From positions 97,975 to 161,974 of the forward strand of contig NZ_SLVP01000003.1 in assembly GCF_004345425.1 (NCBI RefSeq): DNA of 64,000 nt, in the 5' to 3' direction. The notes under the pieces are model-generated. The model was not told where the DNA came from. It worked only from the letters and a program-made list of their open reading frames with translations, and did not search any database. Positions 28,938 to 38,665 of the stretch are shown one piece after another. The position numbers and the translations under genes are program-made. Within the stretch, counting starts at the first letter, position 1. Every line of letters begins with the position of its first letter. This DNA is from Paenibacillus sp. BK033 (lineage in GTDB: Bacteria; Bacillota; Bacilli; Paenibacillales; Paenibacillaceae).

Positions 28938-28967
28938 ATGATACCGGACAATTGTCCGGTTTGTCAA
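28938..28967 (-). promoter_or_regulatory. Promoter of the MFS exporter with embedded operator 2
   Basis: The minus-strand -35 TTGACA (28962-28967) and -10 TATCAT (28938-28943) are 18 bp apart. The perfect 18-bp palindrome ACCGGACAATTGTCCGGT (28943-28960) fills nearly the whole spacer, so regulator binding would block RNA polymerase. Confidence 0.85.
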
Positions 28968-29013
28968 TACAGCCAGGCTTTATTTATTTTTTCATGAAAT
29001 GGAGGGTGCGCGC

Positions 29014-29637
29014 ATGACCGATAAAAAGAAGGACTCGCAAGAGGTTAGCAAGATGATTCTGCAAGCCGCAAGGTCCCTTTTTGCCGAACACGGCGTTGAA
29101 GCCGTCAGCATGCACCAGATTGCTAAATCCATTCAAATTGGACAAGGCACCCTGTACAGGCGTTACGCGAACAAATCCGACTTGTGCATGGACCTGATGA
29201 ATGACACCTTCGAGGATTTGATGGAGGAAATCCGCCGCCTGCTGGAGCCGCTTGCCGATAAGCCTGTCCATGACAGACTGACAGCCGTACTCCGGCGTTT
29301 GATCGTCTTCTCGAACGATCAGCTGGAATGGCTGAAGGTCATTAAGGTCAGCAAGACGTGCAAGCCGGAAGACATGGATTTCTATGAAAGTCCAAACTAC
29401 CGGAAACTAAATAATCTGTTTCTGTCTCTCCTACGGGAAGCGCAGAGCAAAGACGAAATGATAGCCCTTGATCCCGAATTTACGGCCCATATGCTGATTA
29501 GCGCGATGGCTCCCGAATCTCTTATCTATTATTCCAAAGTGCTTGGTTACTCGATCGAACAGATTGCCGACAACTTCTGCATGACCATGCTGGGTCCTTT
29601 GTTCAAGACTAACCAAGGTAAAACGGTTTCTCCGTGA
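29014..29637 (+). CDS. TetR/AcrR family repressor of the divergent exporter
   Basis: A 207-aa regulator with an N-terminal helix-turn-helix (ILQAARSLFAEHGVEAVSMH, IQIGQGTLYRRYANKSDL) and a helical ligand-binding C-terminus. The ATG at 29014 is 7 nt after TGGAGGGTG; the ATG at 28999 is part of that SD. Divergent layout and two operators make it the likely repressor of the MFS gene and of itself. Confidence 0.9.
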   Translation: MTDKKKDSQEVSKMILQAARSLFAEHGVEAVSMHQIAKSIQIGQGTLYRRYANKSDLCMDLMNDTFEDLMEEIRRLLEPLADKPVHDRLTAVLRRLIVFSNDQLEWLKVIKVSKTCKPEDMDFYESPNYRKLNNLFLSLLREAQSKDEMIALDPEFTAHMLISAMAPESLIYYSKVLGYSIEQIADNFCMTMLGPLFKTNQGKTVSP

Positions 29638-29694
29638 ATTGAAAAAGCTCCGCCGTCAGCCGCGAGATAGGCTAACGGAGGAGCTTTTTCAATT
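29637..29694. terminator. Bidirectional terminator between tetR and spoVID
   Basis: A perfect 15-bp inverted repeat AATTGAAAAAGCTCC/GGAGCTTTTTCAATT with AAAAA/TTTTT ends serves both convergent genes. The tetR and spoVID stop codons lie at its edges. Confidence 0.9.
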
Positions 29695-31090
29695 AGGGAA
29701 TATAGAGAAGCTGTCCTTCCGCAACGGAAGATTCATTCAAGCCGTTATACAACAGAATCTCACGGGGATTCAAGCTGTACCTGACCGCTATCGACTCCAG
29801 CGTCTCGTCTCTTTGCACGATGCAGACGCGGATTTTGCGGAATTCGTTCTCCTCCGACTGTTTGCCGAGAAATAAGGTCTTCCACTCGATATCGTCGCCG
29901 GATGAACGGGTTTTGGCCTGCTCGGCCTGCTTGGCCGCAACTTCTTCCGCGGCCTGGCGGGCAGCCTGCTCGCGCTTGCTCGTTTGCAGCAGCGTCATCA
30001 AACCGACATTCGGCGCTTGCTCCGGATTGTTCTCCGGCTGTTTGCTGCCTACGCCTATCCGGATTTCCTGCTTTTCGTTATCCGGCACGCGGGGAGCCTC
30101 TGGCTGTGCCTGCCATTCCGCTTCAACCGCCGGCTCTTCGCCAAAGGAAGCAAAAGCCTCCTCTTGTTCCTCCGCTTGCTCGGCAAATGACTCTTCCTGC
30201 CAGTCTTCTTCGCTCTCCTGCTCGAATTCGTAAGTATTTTCCCTCTGCGAAGGCGGAGGCGCTTGCGGAGGAACCGTTGGCTGGTAGAACGGATTCACCG
30301 GTTGATAGGACTGTGCTTCAGGCTGCTGGTTCACCGGCTGATTGGCCGGCTGGCTCGATTGGAACCACTGGGAAGCAGACCAGCCGCCGTCCCTCGGCGA
30401 CGCCGAGATGGTGACGGAGGCATCCGCTTCATCGGCTTCATCCAGTTGCTCTTCCTGCTCCTCTTCCTCGAATGCCTCGAAGCTTTCTTCTTCTTCCTCT
30501 TCTTCCTCGAACTCTTCTTCCTGAGTTCTCTGCGCTGCCGGCAGCTGGCCCGCAAAGCCCGTAAAATAAGGCTGCTGGGTCACGGACTGCCAGGTTTCCG
30601 GAGGCTGGGATTCAATGTCCGACTGCGCCTCCGCCTCGAATTCCGGCTCTTCATTCGAAGCCTCGCGCTCATGAACGACCGTAATCGGCTCCTCCCGCCA
30701 CGCCTCTTCCGCATCGGGCAGCGGTTCGACCAGTATGCCTCTAAGCGATAATACGCCAGTAACGTTAAGCGTCCGAGCAGACAATAAGTCGACGTCAAAA
30801 TTATCGATTTCTACCGAGATGTCGTCCAGCCGGGATACCCGGTTGAGCGGCAGCGTAATTTCGACCGGAATCCAGTGCTCCAGCGTCTGTAAGCTGCCTC
30901 CGTCCGATTGTCCGCGATACACGCCGTTCAAGAGCAGCTGCCCTTTCAGTACTGCATGATCACCCTGCTCAATGACCTGAATACGCGGGGTTAGCTCGAT
31001 TTCCTCCAGTTCGTCAATCGCCGCTACCTCATCCGGCAAATGAATACGCTCATACAAATCAAATCGCAAGCCTTTGGATTGATCTGTCAC
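29693..31090 (-). CDS. spoVID: Stage VI sporulation protein D (SpoVID), LysM
   Basis: SpoVID drives spore coat encasement and recruits SafA. The 465-aa protein has an N-terminal coat-type domain (residues about 1-130), a long Glu/Gln/Pro-rich low-complexity middle with two runs of acidic residues, and a C-terminal LysM (IVQRDETLESIAVRYSLNPR). The start is a GTG with GGAGGGAGG upstream. Position near hemL matches B. subtilis. The partner SafA-like gene is at the left edge of the window. Confidence 0.88.
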   Translation of the reverse strand: MTDQSKGLRFDLYERIHLPDEVAAIDELEEIELTPRIQVIEQGDHAVLKGQLLLNGVYRGQSDGGSLQTLEHWIPVEITLPLNRVSRLDDISVEIDNFDVDLLSARTLNVTGVLSLRGILVEPLPDAEEAWREEPITVVHEREASNEEPEFEAEAQSDIESQPPETWQSVTQQPYFTGFAGQLPAAQRTQEEEFEEEEEEEESFEAFEEEEQEEQLDEADEADASVTISASPRDGGWSASQWFQSSQPANQPVNQQPEAQSYQPVNPFYQPTVPPQAPPPSQRENTYEFEQESEEDWQEESFAEQAEEQEEAFASFGEEPAVEAEWQAQPEAPRVPDNEKQEIRIGVGSKQPENNPEQAPNVGLMTLLQTSKREQAARQAAEEVAAKQAEQAKTRSSGDDIEWKTLFLGKQSEENEFRKIRVCIVQRDETLESIAVRYSLNPREILLYNGLNESSVAEGQLLYIP

Positions 31091-31165
31091 GCGATATCCT
31101 CCCTCCCAATACCATAAATGAAAAGCAAATGCCTAAAGCTTGGGCTAAAGTTACATTCACTAATA

Positions 31166-31195
31166 TCTATATGGCGCGGAAATAAGGAGCATGAC
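31166..31195 (-). promoter_or_regulatory. Candidate sigma-E promoter of spoVID
   Basis: On the minus strand GTCATGCT (31188-31195) and CATATAGA (31166-31173) are 14 bp apart, close to the sigma-E consensus GTCATATT and CATACANT. spoVID is a sigma-E gene in B. subtilis. Confidence 0.45.
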
Positions 31196-31197
31196 TA

Positions 31198-32196
31198 TCA
31201 ATTTGTCCGTCCGCCCAGCTTGTCAAGAAGATTTGCAAACCAATCGGGCATCTCTGCATTCGCTTCTACTAAATCACCGGTCCACGGATGAGGAAAAAGC
31301 AGCCGTTCGCCATGGAGCGCCTGATGCTGCAGCAGCCTCGTTTCCCCTCCGTACAGCTTGTCGCCAATCAGCGGATGTCCAAGATGGCTCATATGCACGC
31401 GAATTTGATGGGTTCTGCCGGTTTCCAGCTGCAAACGGACAAGCGTAGCGTCCGAAAACGTGCGAATCGTTTCATAACGAGTAATCGCTGGATCGCCGCC
31501 AGGCGTTACGCGTCGTCTTGAAGAATGATGACGGTCTTTGCCGATGGGGGCATTGATCGTGCCGGATGCCTTTTTTACCTTCCCCTGGACGACTGCCAGA
31601 TAACGCCGGTCAATCCGCTTCTCGCGCATGGCTTCATCCAGTACCCATTGGGCAAGATCATTCTTCGAATACAGCACCGGACCGGACGTATCGTCATCCA
31701 GACGGTGGATATGCCGGACGGGAAGCGGATCGCCTTGCGCAAGCAGCCATCGCGCTGCCGATTCGTCCAGCGTACCGGTCTGACCGGCATGGGATTCATG
31801 AACCGGCATACCCGCGGGCTTGTTCAGGACAAGGCAGAAATCATCCTCGTAGAGGATATCCACCGCGGGTTCAAGCGAGGAATGGCCGCCGCTCTTTACT
31901 TTTCGGTATAGCGAATCCGAGACAGGGTCAACCGGCGGGAAGGCCAAGAGGCGAATGCGCTCTCCCTCCCAACCGATACCGCCTACCGAGAACAAACGGT
32001 TAATCCATTTGGCCGGAAATAAAGAACAGGCCAGCAGCCACTGCCGCACAAGATGCGGGTGACTGCCGGCCTCCGGAATGGAAAGCTGCTCCGTTTGCTG
32101 CCCGGAAGCCGTATCCTTGCCTGCCGCTTTCCCGGCCAAATCCGCCGGCAGCAGCGACAGCCATTGCCCCTCGCGTCGATAAGGACGTTTATGCAT
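31198..32196 (-). CDS. RluA-family pseudouridine synthase
   Basis: A 332-aa RNA pseudouridine synthase. The catalytic motif is HRLDDDTSGPVLYSK (first Asp of LDDDTSG), followed by RRYLAVVQG and the C-terminal QLETGRTHQIRVHMSHLGHPLIGD. Residues 1-110 hold an S4-like or divergent N-terminal part. The exact rRNA or tRNA target cannot be read. It sits 28 bp after hemL. Confidence 0.9.
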   Translation of the reverse strand: MHKRPYRREGQWLSLLPADLAGKAAGKDTASGQQTEQLSIPEAGSHPHLVRQWLLACSLFPAKWINRLFSVGGIGWEGERIRLLAFPPVDPVSDSLYRKVKSGGHSSLEPAVDILYEDDFCLVLNKPAGMPVHESHAGQTGTLDESAARWLLAQGDPLPVRHIHRLDDDTSGPVLYSKNDLAQWVLDEAMREKRIDRRYLAVVQGKVKKASGTINAPIGKDRHHSSRRRVTPGGDPAITRYETIRTFSDATLVRLQLETGRTHQIRVHMSHLGHPLIGDKLYGGETRLLQHQALHGERLLFPHPWTGDLVEANAEMPDWFANLLDKLGGRTN

Positions 32197-32224
32197 GGAT
32201 ATCGAAACCTTCCTGTTCTATGTT

Positions 32225-33526
32225 TTATAAGCTTGCAAGCGCCTGATCATGGACCGCAATCGTTGCGTCGATATCTTCGTCTGAATGGACGGCCGATACA
32301 AACATGCCTTCAAACTGCGAAGGAGCAATACTTACGCCAAGATCAAGCATCGCCGAGAAGTAGGCTCTGAATCGTTCAAGATTGGAGGTCTTCGCTGTCT
32401 CGAAGTTGATGACATGCGTATCGGTGAAGAACGGGCATACCATCGAACCGACCCGGTTGATCGTTGTTGCAACGCCATGCTTAGCGGCATTAGTCTCAAA
32501 GCCGAGTTGAAGCCGGACGGCTTGACGCTCCAACAGCTCGTAGGTTTCTTTTGTCAGCAGCTTCAGCGTGGTATAGCCGGCTGCCATTGCGAGCGGGTTG
32601 CCGGACAAGGTGCCTGCTTGATAGATCGGGCCGCTTGGCGCGATCATTTCCATGATCTCGCGTTTGCCGCCGTAAGCGCCGACCGGCAGGCCGCCGCCGA
32701 TGACTTTGCCGAAGCAGGTCAAGTCCGGCGTAACGCCGTACAGTCCTTGCGCGCAGTTGTAATGGACGCGGAAGCCGGTCATGACTTCGTCAAAGATGAG
32801 CAGGCTGCCGTATTGCTCCGTCAGCTCGCGGAGACCCTGCAGGAAGCCCGGCAGCGGCGGGACAACTCCCATATTGCCCGCTACAGGCTCGACAATAACG
32901 CAGGCAATCTCTTCGCCAAATTTTTCGAAGGCGAGCCTCGCCGATTCCAGATCGTTATAAGGAACGGTAATCGTTTGGGAGGCCACGCCTTCCGGAACGC
33001 CGGGGCTGTCCGGCAGGCCAAGCGTAGCTACGCCGGAGCCGGCTTTGATAAGCAGGCTGTCGGCATGCCCATGATAGGAGCCTTCGAATTTCAAAATCTT
33101 GCTCCGCTTCGTATAACCGCGCGCAAGACGCAGCGCGCTCATCGTCGCTTCCGTGCCGGAGTTTACCATGCGGACGATATCAACGGAAGGAACGCGTTCT
33201 ACGACGAGCTCGGCCATTAGCGTCTCCAGTTCGGTAGGCGCGCCAAAGCTTGTTCCTTTTTCCGCGGTTTTCTTAATCGCTTCGATGACTTCGGGATGGG
33301 CATGACCCATGATGAGCGGTCCCCACGAACCCACGTAATCAATGTAGCCGTTGCCGTCGATATCGTATACGCGGCTGCCCTTGCCGTGATCCATATAGAC
33401 CGGGTTAAGACCTACGGATTTGAATGCGCGCACCGGGCTGTTTACGCCGCCGGGAAGCACCTGCTTCGCACGGGCGAAAGCCTCTCTCGAACGGTTATCG
33501 CGTCTGTTGCCAATCGATTTGCTCAT
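32225..33526 (-). CDS. hemL: Glutamate-1-semialdehyde 2,1-aminomutase
   Basis: It converts glutamate-1-semialdehyde to 5-aminolevulinate. The 433-aa PLP enzyme has [31 protein letters not shown] and the PLP lysine in [17 protein letters not shown]. It follows hemB by 6 bp at the end of the haem series. Confidence 0.97.
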   Translation of the reverse strand: MSKSIGNRRDNRSREAFARAKQVLPGGVNSPVRAFKSVGLNPVYMDHGKGSRVYDIDGNGYIDYVGSWGPLIMGHAHPEVIEAIKKTAEKGTSFGAPTELETLMAELVVERVPSVDIVRMVNSGTEATMSALRLARGYTKRSKILKFEGSYHGHADSLLIKAGSGVATLGLPDSPGVPEGVASQTITVPYNDLESARLAFEKFGEEIACVIVEPVAGNMGVVPPLPGFLQGLRELTEQYGSLLIFDEVMTGFRVHYNCAQGLYGVTPDLTCFGKVIGGGLPVGAYGGKREIMEMIAPSGPIYQAGTLSGNPLAMAAGYTTLKLLTKETYELLERQAVRLQLGFETNAAKHGVATTINRVGSMVCPFFTDTHVINFETAKTSNLERFRAYFSAMLDLGVSIAPSQFEGMFVSAVHSDEDIDATIAVHDQALASL

Positions 33527-33532
33527 CCCTCT

Positions 33533-34528
33533 TTATTCTCCTCTCAGCCAGCGCGAAGCATCCTTCGCGTGGTAAGTAATGATCAGATCCGCGCCGGCGC
33601 GCTTCATGCTGATCAGCTTCTCAAGCACGATCGCCTTCTCGTCAATCCAGCCGTTAGCCGCAGCGGCTTTCACCATGGCGTATTCACCGCTTACGTTGTA
33701 GGCAACGATCGGCAGATCGAAGCTGTCGCGAAGCTGGCGAACGATATCGAGATAAGAAAGAGCAGGCTTGACCATCAGCATATCCGCTCCTTCCAGCACG
33801 TCGGAATCCGCTTCGCGCAAAGCTTCGCGGGCGTTGGCAGGGTCCATCTGGTACGTTTTGCGGTCGCCGAACTGCGGCGCGGACTTCGCCGCATCCCGGA
33901 AAGGCCCGTAGAAAGCGGAAGCATATTTGACGGAATACGACAAAATCGGAACATGGCTGAAGCCCGCTTCATCCAATCCTTCGCGGATAGCCGATACGAA
34001 ACCGTCCATCATGTTCGACGGAGCAATCACGTCCGCTCCCGCTTCCGCCTGGGAAACGGCCGTGCGAACGAGCAGCGACAGAGAAGGATCATTATCCACA
34101 ACCGCCGTGCCCGTAGCTTCATCCAGATGCACCATGCCGCAATGGCCGTGATCGGTGAATTGGCACAGGCAGGTATCCGCCATAACGATCAGCTCAGGCG
34201 CCCATTTCTTGATCAGGCGCGTAGCCTCCTGTACGATACCGTTCGGATCATAGGCCGAAGTACCTTCAGCATCCTTATGGTCAGGCAGACCAAAGAGCAT
34301 AATCGCCTGAATGCCAAGCGAGGTGATCTCGCGGATCTCCGTCTCCAGAAGATCAAGCGAGAAGCGGTATACGCCCGGCATCGAGCTGATCTCTTCCTTG
34401 ATGTTCGTTCCGTATTTCACGTAGATCGGATATATAAAATCATTCGCCGTCAATACGGTTTCGCGTACGATATTGCGCATAGCGGCCGATTGGCGTAATC
34501 TGCGGTGTCTCACAATAGGAAATGCCAT
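33533..34528 (-). CDS. hemB: Delta-aminolevulinic acid dehydratase (porphobilinogen synthase)
   Basis: It condenses two 5-aminolevulinate to porphobilinogen. The 331-aa TIM barrel has the zinc-type Cys motif [14 protein letters not shown], the Schiff-base lysines in [12 protein letters not shown] and [15 protein letters not shown] lies 8 nt before the ATG. Confidence 0.97.
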   Translation of the reverse strand: MAFPIVRHRRLRQSAAMRNIVRETVLTANDFIYPIYVKYGTNIKEEISSMPGVYRFSLDLLETEIREITSLGIQAIMLFGLPDHKDAEGTSAYDPNGIVQEATRLIKKWAPELIVMADTCLCQFTDHGHCGMVHLDEATGTAVVDNDPSLSLLVRTAVSQAEAGADVIAPSNMMDGFVSAIREGLDEAGFSHVPILSYSVKYASAFYGPFRDAAKSAPQFGDRKTYQMDPANAREALREADSDVLEGADMLMVKPALSYLDIVRQLRDSFDLPIVAYNVSGEYAMVKAAAANGWIDEKAIVLEKLISMKRAGADLIITYHAKDASRWLRGE

Positions 34529-34582
34529 GTTAAAATCCTCCTTTAATCCTGCTAGCGATGGGTATGCGATAATGGCTCGTAA

Positions 34583-36145
34583 TCAAGACGGATCAGCCGT
34601 CAAACGTTTGGTCATCTGATACTGAACCAGCGCTTCAACCAGTGCTTCGATTGTAGCATCCTCAGGTTCAATCGTAACGGAAAGCCCGGCTTCGGTCGCC
34701 GTCTTCGTGGTTACGGGGCCAATACTTGCTATATCTATGCCGGCCAGCTGCGCGGCCGGATCCTTGAACCCGTTCCTGCGAAGCACCTCAAGCAAATTCG
34801 TTACCGTCGATGAGCTGGTGAACGTAATCGCATGAATCTCCCGTTTGCGGATCCATTCAAACGCCTGCTCATCCTGCGATTCCGCAATTACCGTCTCGTA
34901 AACATCCAGTTCAACCGGAACAAGCCCCTTAGCCTTCAGCTCGCGCGGCAAAATCTCGCGCGCGAGATCGCCGCGGGGAAGAAGAACTTTTTCTCCCGGC
35001 TGCAGTTCGCCCTCCAACCGCTCAAGAAGTCCTTCCGCCTGAAACTTGGCCGGCAGCTGATCGGCAATCAGGCCACGCTTCCGCAAAGCTTCGGCGGTCC
35101 GGGGACCAACTGCCGCAATGCGGGCGGCATGGAAACGCCGGATATCTACCTCGAAGCGATCCAGCCAGTTGAAGAAATACTCCACCCCGTTCACGCTCGT
35201 AAACATTAACCATTTATAGGATTCCGCATCCGCGAGAGCCTTACGGATTGCTTCGACAACAGCCTCATCCCGAGGCTCGCGCGTCTCAATGACCGGAAGC
35301 TCGCAAGGCTCGCCGCCAAGCTCTTCGATCCGGTCAGCCAGGTCGCTGGCTTGGGCTCTGGCCCGCGTGACAAGCACGCGCACGCCAAAGAGCGGCTTCT
35401 GCTCGTACCATTTCAGCTTTTCCCGCTGCAATACTACGTCACCAACGACAATAACCGCCGGTGGCTGGAAATTCGCCTCTTTCACGATTCGTTCAATCGA
35501 CTCCAGCGTGCCGACAATCGTCTGCTGCTCCACGCGGGTCCCCCAGCGGATAAGGGCAACCGGCGTTGTTGCCGGCTTGCCGTGACGGATAAGCTGCTCG
35601 GCAATATAACCGATCTTGGCTACGCCCATCAGGAAAATAAGCGTACCCGTCGCATTGGTTACCTTATCCCAATGGATGGAGCGGTCGAGTTTTTCCGGGC
35701 TCTCATGCCCCGTTACAATGGATAAGGAAGAGGCCAGATCGCGGTGAGTCACCGGAATACCGGCATAAGCGGGAACCGCGATGGCCGATGTAATGCCAGG
35801 AACAATCTCGAACGTAACGCCATGCTCCTGCAGCAATTCCGCTTCTTCGCCGACTCGGCCGAAGATCGTGGGATCCCCGCCTTTCAGCCTTGTGACCGTA
35901 TGCCCTTCCAAAGCCAGATCCACGAGCAGCTGGTTAATCTCTTCCTGCTTCATCGTATGACGGTCCGGAAGTTTGCCGACGTAAATTTTGCGGGCGCCTT
36001 CCTTCATATGTCTCAGCAGCCTTGGACTCGCCAGACGGTCATAGACAACAACGTCGCTTCGTCTCAGACATTCCAGGCCGCGAACCGTAATCAGCTTAGG
36101 ATCTCCCGGTCCGGCGCCTACGAGATAGACAACTCCCTTATTCAT
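34583..36145 (-). CDS. cobA-hemD: Fused uroporphyrinogen-III C-methyltransferase and uroporphyrinogen-III synthase
   Basis: Residues 1-250 are a SUMT/CobA methylase (YLVGAGPGDPKLIT, LKGGDPTIFGRVGEE, VPGITSAIAVPAYAGIPVTH) and residues about 265-515 a HemD cyclase (VRVLVTRARAQASDL, WLMFTSVNGVEYFF, TFTSSSTVTNLL). One polypeptide thus closes the tetrapyrrole ring and can methylate it toward sirohaem; such fusions occur in several Firmicutes. The ATG at 36145 fits the CobA N-terminus; the longer frame to 36223 overlaps hemC. It lies 4 bp after hemC. Confidence 0.95.
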   Translation of the reverse strand: MNKGVVYLVGAGPGDPKLITVRGLECLRRSDVVVYDRLASPRLLRHMKEGARKIYVGKLPDRHTMKQEEINQLLVDLALEGHTVTRLKGGDPTIFGRVGEEAELLQEHGVTFEIVPGITSAIAVPAYAGIPVTHRDLASSLSIVTGHESPEKLDRSIHWDKVTNATGTLIFLMGVAKIGYIAEQLIRHGKPATTPVALIRWGTRVEQQTIVGTLESIERIVKEANFQPPAVIVVGDVVLQREKLKWYEQKPLFGVRVLVTRARAQASDLADRIEELGGEPCELPVIETREPRDEAVVEAIRKALADAESYKWLMFTSVNGVEYFFNWLDRFEVDIRRFHAARIAAVGPRTAEALRKRGLIADQLPAKFQAEGLLERLEGELQPGEKVLLPRGDLAREILPRELKAKGLVPVELDVYETVIAESQDEQAFEWIRKREIHAITFTSSSTVTNLLEVLRRNGFKDPAAQLAGIDIASIGPVTTKTATEAGLSVTIEPEDATIEALVEALVQYQMTKRLTADPS

Positions 36146-36149
36146 TCCG

Positions 36150-37130
36150 TTATCCCCCGTTACCCCCGTATTCCGCCAAAATGCGGTCCGCGCCTCTTGC
36201 TGCCAAAGCTGCCGCAACGTCACGGCCCAGCTGCTCCGGATCGGTGCCCCTCCGGATTTCCTTCAGCATCACTTCTCCGTCGGGAGAGCCAACCATGCCG
36301 GTCAGCTCCAGCTCGGCGTTATCGAAGCTGTCCCCAGACTTCTTGTGCACCACGGCGAAAGCGCCGATCGGAACCTGGCAGCCGCCGTTCAGCGCGCCCA
36401 GGAAGCTTCTCTCCGCACGAACGGACAACGAGGTTTCGGTATCGTTCAGCAAGTCAAGCAGCTCGCGCACGCCGGCATCGTCCGTGCGGCACTCAATGCC
36501 AAGCGCTCCTTGCCCAACCGCCGGGATCGACAGATCAACCGGTATAAAAGCGGAGATCCGGTCCTGCCAACCCATTCGGGTAAGCCCGGCCGCAGCCAGG
36601 ACAACCGCATCAAAGCCTTCCGTCTCCAGCTTCCGGATCCGCGAGTCGATATTGCCGCGGATGGAATCGAGCTGAAGATCCGGCCGGATATTTTTAAGCT
36701 GACTGGAGCGGCGCAGACTGCTTGTTCCCACGCGCGAGCCTGGAGGCAAGTCCTCAAGCGAGCTCCCCTGCTTCATAATCAGGCAGTCTCGCGGATCAAC
36801 CCGTCTGGGAGTAGCACCGTTCATCAGGCCTTCCGGCAGCTCGTAAGGCATATCCTTCATGCTGTGGACAGCCATGTCGATCTCGCCGTCAAGAAGGGCT
36901 TGCTCGATCTCTTTTACGAACAAGCCCTTGCCGCCAACCTTGGACAACGTGACATCCAGAATGCGGTCGCCCTTCGTCACAATTTTCCGAATTTCGAAAT
37001 CGTACCCAAACCCGTGCTTCTCGCTGATTCGTTTCAACTCGTCAATGACTTGCCCCGTTTGCGTCAAAGCAAGAGCGCTCTGGCGTGTTCCTACCACGAT
37101 TGTACGCGGTCCATTATTATGAGCTCCCAT
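36150..37130 (-). CDS. hemC: Hydroxymethylbilane synthase
   Basis: It joins four porphobilinogens. The 326-aa protein has VGTRQSALALTQTG, HSMKDMPYELPEG, RRSSQLKNIRPDL and the dipyrromethane-binding Cys in LNGGCQVPIGAFA. The ATG at 37130 is 9 nt after GGGAGG; an ATG 8 codons upstream is less well placed. The 5' end overlaps the previous gene by 14 bp. Confidence 0.96.
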   Translation of the reverse strand: MGAHNNGPRTIVVGTRQSALALTQTGQVIDELKRISEKHGFGYDFEIRKIVTKGDRILDVTLSKVGGKGLFVKEIEQALLDGEIDMAVHSMKDMPYELPEGLMNGATPRRVDPRDCLIMKQGSSLEDLPPGSRVGTSSLRRSSQLKNIRPDLQLDSIRGNIDSRIRKLETEGFDAVVLAAAGLTRMGWQDRISAFIPVDLSIPAVGQGALGIECRTDDAGVRELLDLLNDTETSLSVRAERSFLGALNGGCQVPIGAFAVVHKKSGDSFDNAELELTGMVGSPDGEVMLKEIRRGTDPEQLGRDVAAALAARGADRILAEYGGNGG

Positions 37131-37788
37131 TATTGTCTTCCTCCCGTCGTCCATCCAAGGGCCTTTTTGCCCGAAGTCGTTCTACCCAAGCTTTTAATTC
37201 GATGTTTGTCCGATCCCCAAACGGCACTTCTTCGGCTGCCAGCCTCAGCAGCATTTCCCGCTCGCCCGGCTCGGAGACAGCGGCTTTCACGTATTCGCGC
37301 AGCCGCCTGAGCTGCTCCACGCTATATCCGTATTCCTCGCCGTATTGCCCTTCAAGCTCCCGCTTCAACCTTGCCGATAAAGCCGGGCTTGCGCCTGTTG
37401 CGGAGACGGCAATCAGAAGATCTCCGCGGCGTATAACCGAAGGATTGAGAAACCCTCGTCCCTCGGACTCGTCGACCGTATTCACCAAAGCCCCGGCCCG
37501 CCTGCCGTCATCCGCAATCCGGCGGTTAAGCCCGGAATCATCCGTTGCGGCAAACAGCAGACGCGCCTCCAGCGCATCCTCCGGCTCGTAGGTCCGGCAA
37601 TGCCATCGAAGGGATCCGCATGAAGCAAGCTCCTCCAGCCGGGAGGTGATCTTGGGACTGACAAGAAAGACGGTATCCGCTCCCGCCTCCAGGAGGCCTA
37701 ACGCCTTGCGCTCGGCAATCCGCCCGCCGCCTATAATGACGCAGCGTTCGCCGCGAAGCTGAAGCATTACCGGGTAGTAGCCGTTCAT
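37117..37788 (-). CDS. Precorrin-2 dehydrogenase / sirohydrochlorin ferrochelatase family
   Basis: A 223-aa NAD-dependent oxidase of the CysG-N/YlnF family: YYPVMLQLRGERCVIIGGGRI (Rossmann loop), LFAATDDSGLNRRI and SATGASPALSARLKRELE. It makes sirohydrochlorin from precorrin-2 and, in some members, inserts iron. With the CobA half of the fusion downstream the cluster could make sirohaem. The ATG at 37788 is 6 nt after GAAGGGG; the one at 37794 touches that SD. Confidence 0.88.
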   Translation of the reverse strand: MNGYYPVMLQLRGERCVIIGGGRIAERKALGLLEAGADTVFLVSPKITSRLEELASCGSLRWHCRTYEPEDALEARLLFAATDDSGLNRRIADDGRRAGALVNTVDESEGRGFLNPSVIRRGDLLIAVSATGASPALSARLKRELEGQYGEEYGYSVEQLRRLREYVKAAVSEPGEREMLLRLAAEEVPFGDRTNIELKAWVERLRAKRPLDGRREEDNNGSS

Positions 37789-37803
37789 GCGCATCCCCTT
37801 CTT

Positions 37804-38619
37804 CTAGTGAAACGTCGATAGATAACTGGATAACAGATTAATGATCAGCATAACGAACGCGATCAGATGAAGTCTTGCAAGCTGCGTGCCCGGACGTCTA
37901 AGCATCGCTCTTTGAATAATATAATTGACGTAAAAGATCAAAGTCGCAAACGAGGTCAGCACCTTCCAGTCAAGCAGCAGCTGCGGCCGTCCTTCCGCAA
38001 TCAGCAGCGTAACCGCAACCGACAAGGACATGGCCAGCAAAGGCACGCCGATAATGATCGCCCTGTCCGAGAAGCGTTCGATCGTATCAAGGCTTGGGAG
38101 CCTGCGCGTGAACGGGGTCCAGCGCTTCCCTTTCAACTGCTTGTGCAGGAAGAGGTACATTCCCGCGAACACCGACCCTATCGTAAGCGATGCATACGCG
38201 CATAGCACCAAACTAATATGTACAAGGAGCAGGTCGCGCAAAGCCTGCGAAACCCCGAATTGCTCATCCACGCCCGGCCGGCTGTACAAGTTTAGGGCAA
38301 GCACGGAGAAGCTGATGATGTTGACAAGAAAAACCAGAAACTCGATTTTGAAAAACTGGCTGATGACCAAGGATATTGTAACCAGCAGCCACGAAAAGCC
38401 TAGCCAATATTCAAAGGAAGAGATTGCCGCAATCTCGAAATGGGTCACGAGCCGGCTCACCAGAATGACGGTTTGCAATATCCATACAAAAATAAGGAGC
38501 CCTGTTCCAATCCGCTTCGCTCTCCGGTTCGCATCCATGAAATCGGAGAAGTAAAACAGAAGGCTCAGGGCGTAAATATAAAGTATCGCGTCGTAAAGCC
38601 ATTTTTGCGTAAAAAACAT
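37804..38619 (-). CDS. hemX: HemX-like cytochrome c assembly family membrane protein
   Basis: A 271-aa polytopic protein with about eight helices of the CcsA/HemX family (HISLVLCAYASLTIGSVFAG with a conserved histidine, and LLDWKVLTSFATLIFYVNY). In B. subtilis HemX follows hemA and lowers HemA levels. Here it is also directly after hemA. Exact role inferred from position. Confidence 0.85.
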   Translation of the reverse strand: MFFTQKWLYDAILYIYALSLLFYFSDFMDANRRAKRIGTGLLIFVWILQTVILVSRLVTHFEIAAISSFEYWLGFSWLLVTISLVISQFFKIEFLVFLVNIISFSVLALNLYSRPGVDEQFGVSQALRDLLLVHISLVLCAYASLTIGSVFAGMYLFLHKQLKGKRWTPFTRRLPSLDTIERFSDRAIIIGVPLLAMSLSVAVTLLIAEGRPQLLLDWKVLTSFATLIFYVNYIIQRAMLRRPGTQLARLHLIAFVMLIINLLSSYLSTFH

Positions 38620-38665
38620 AAGCTTCCACCTTGCCGCCCTTCGCGATTATTCGGGTAGCGCGCTG

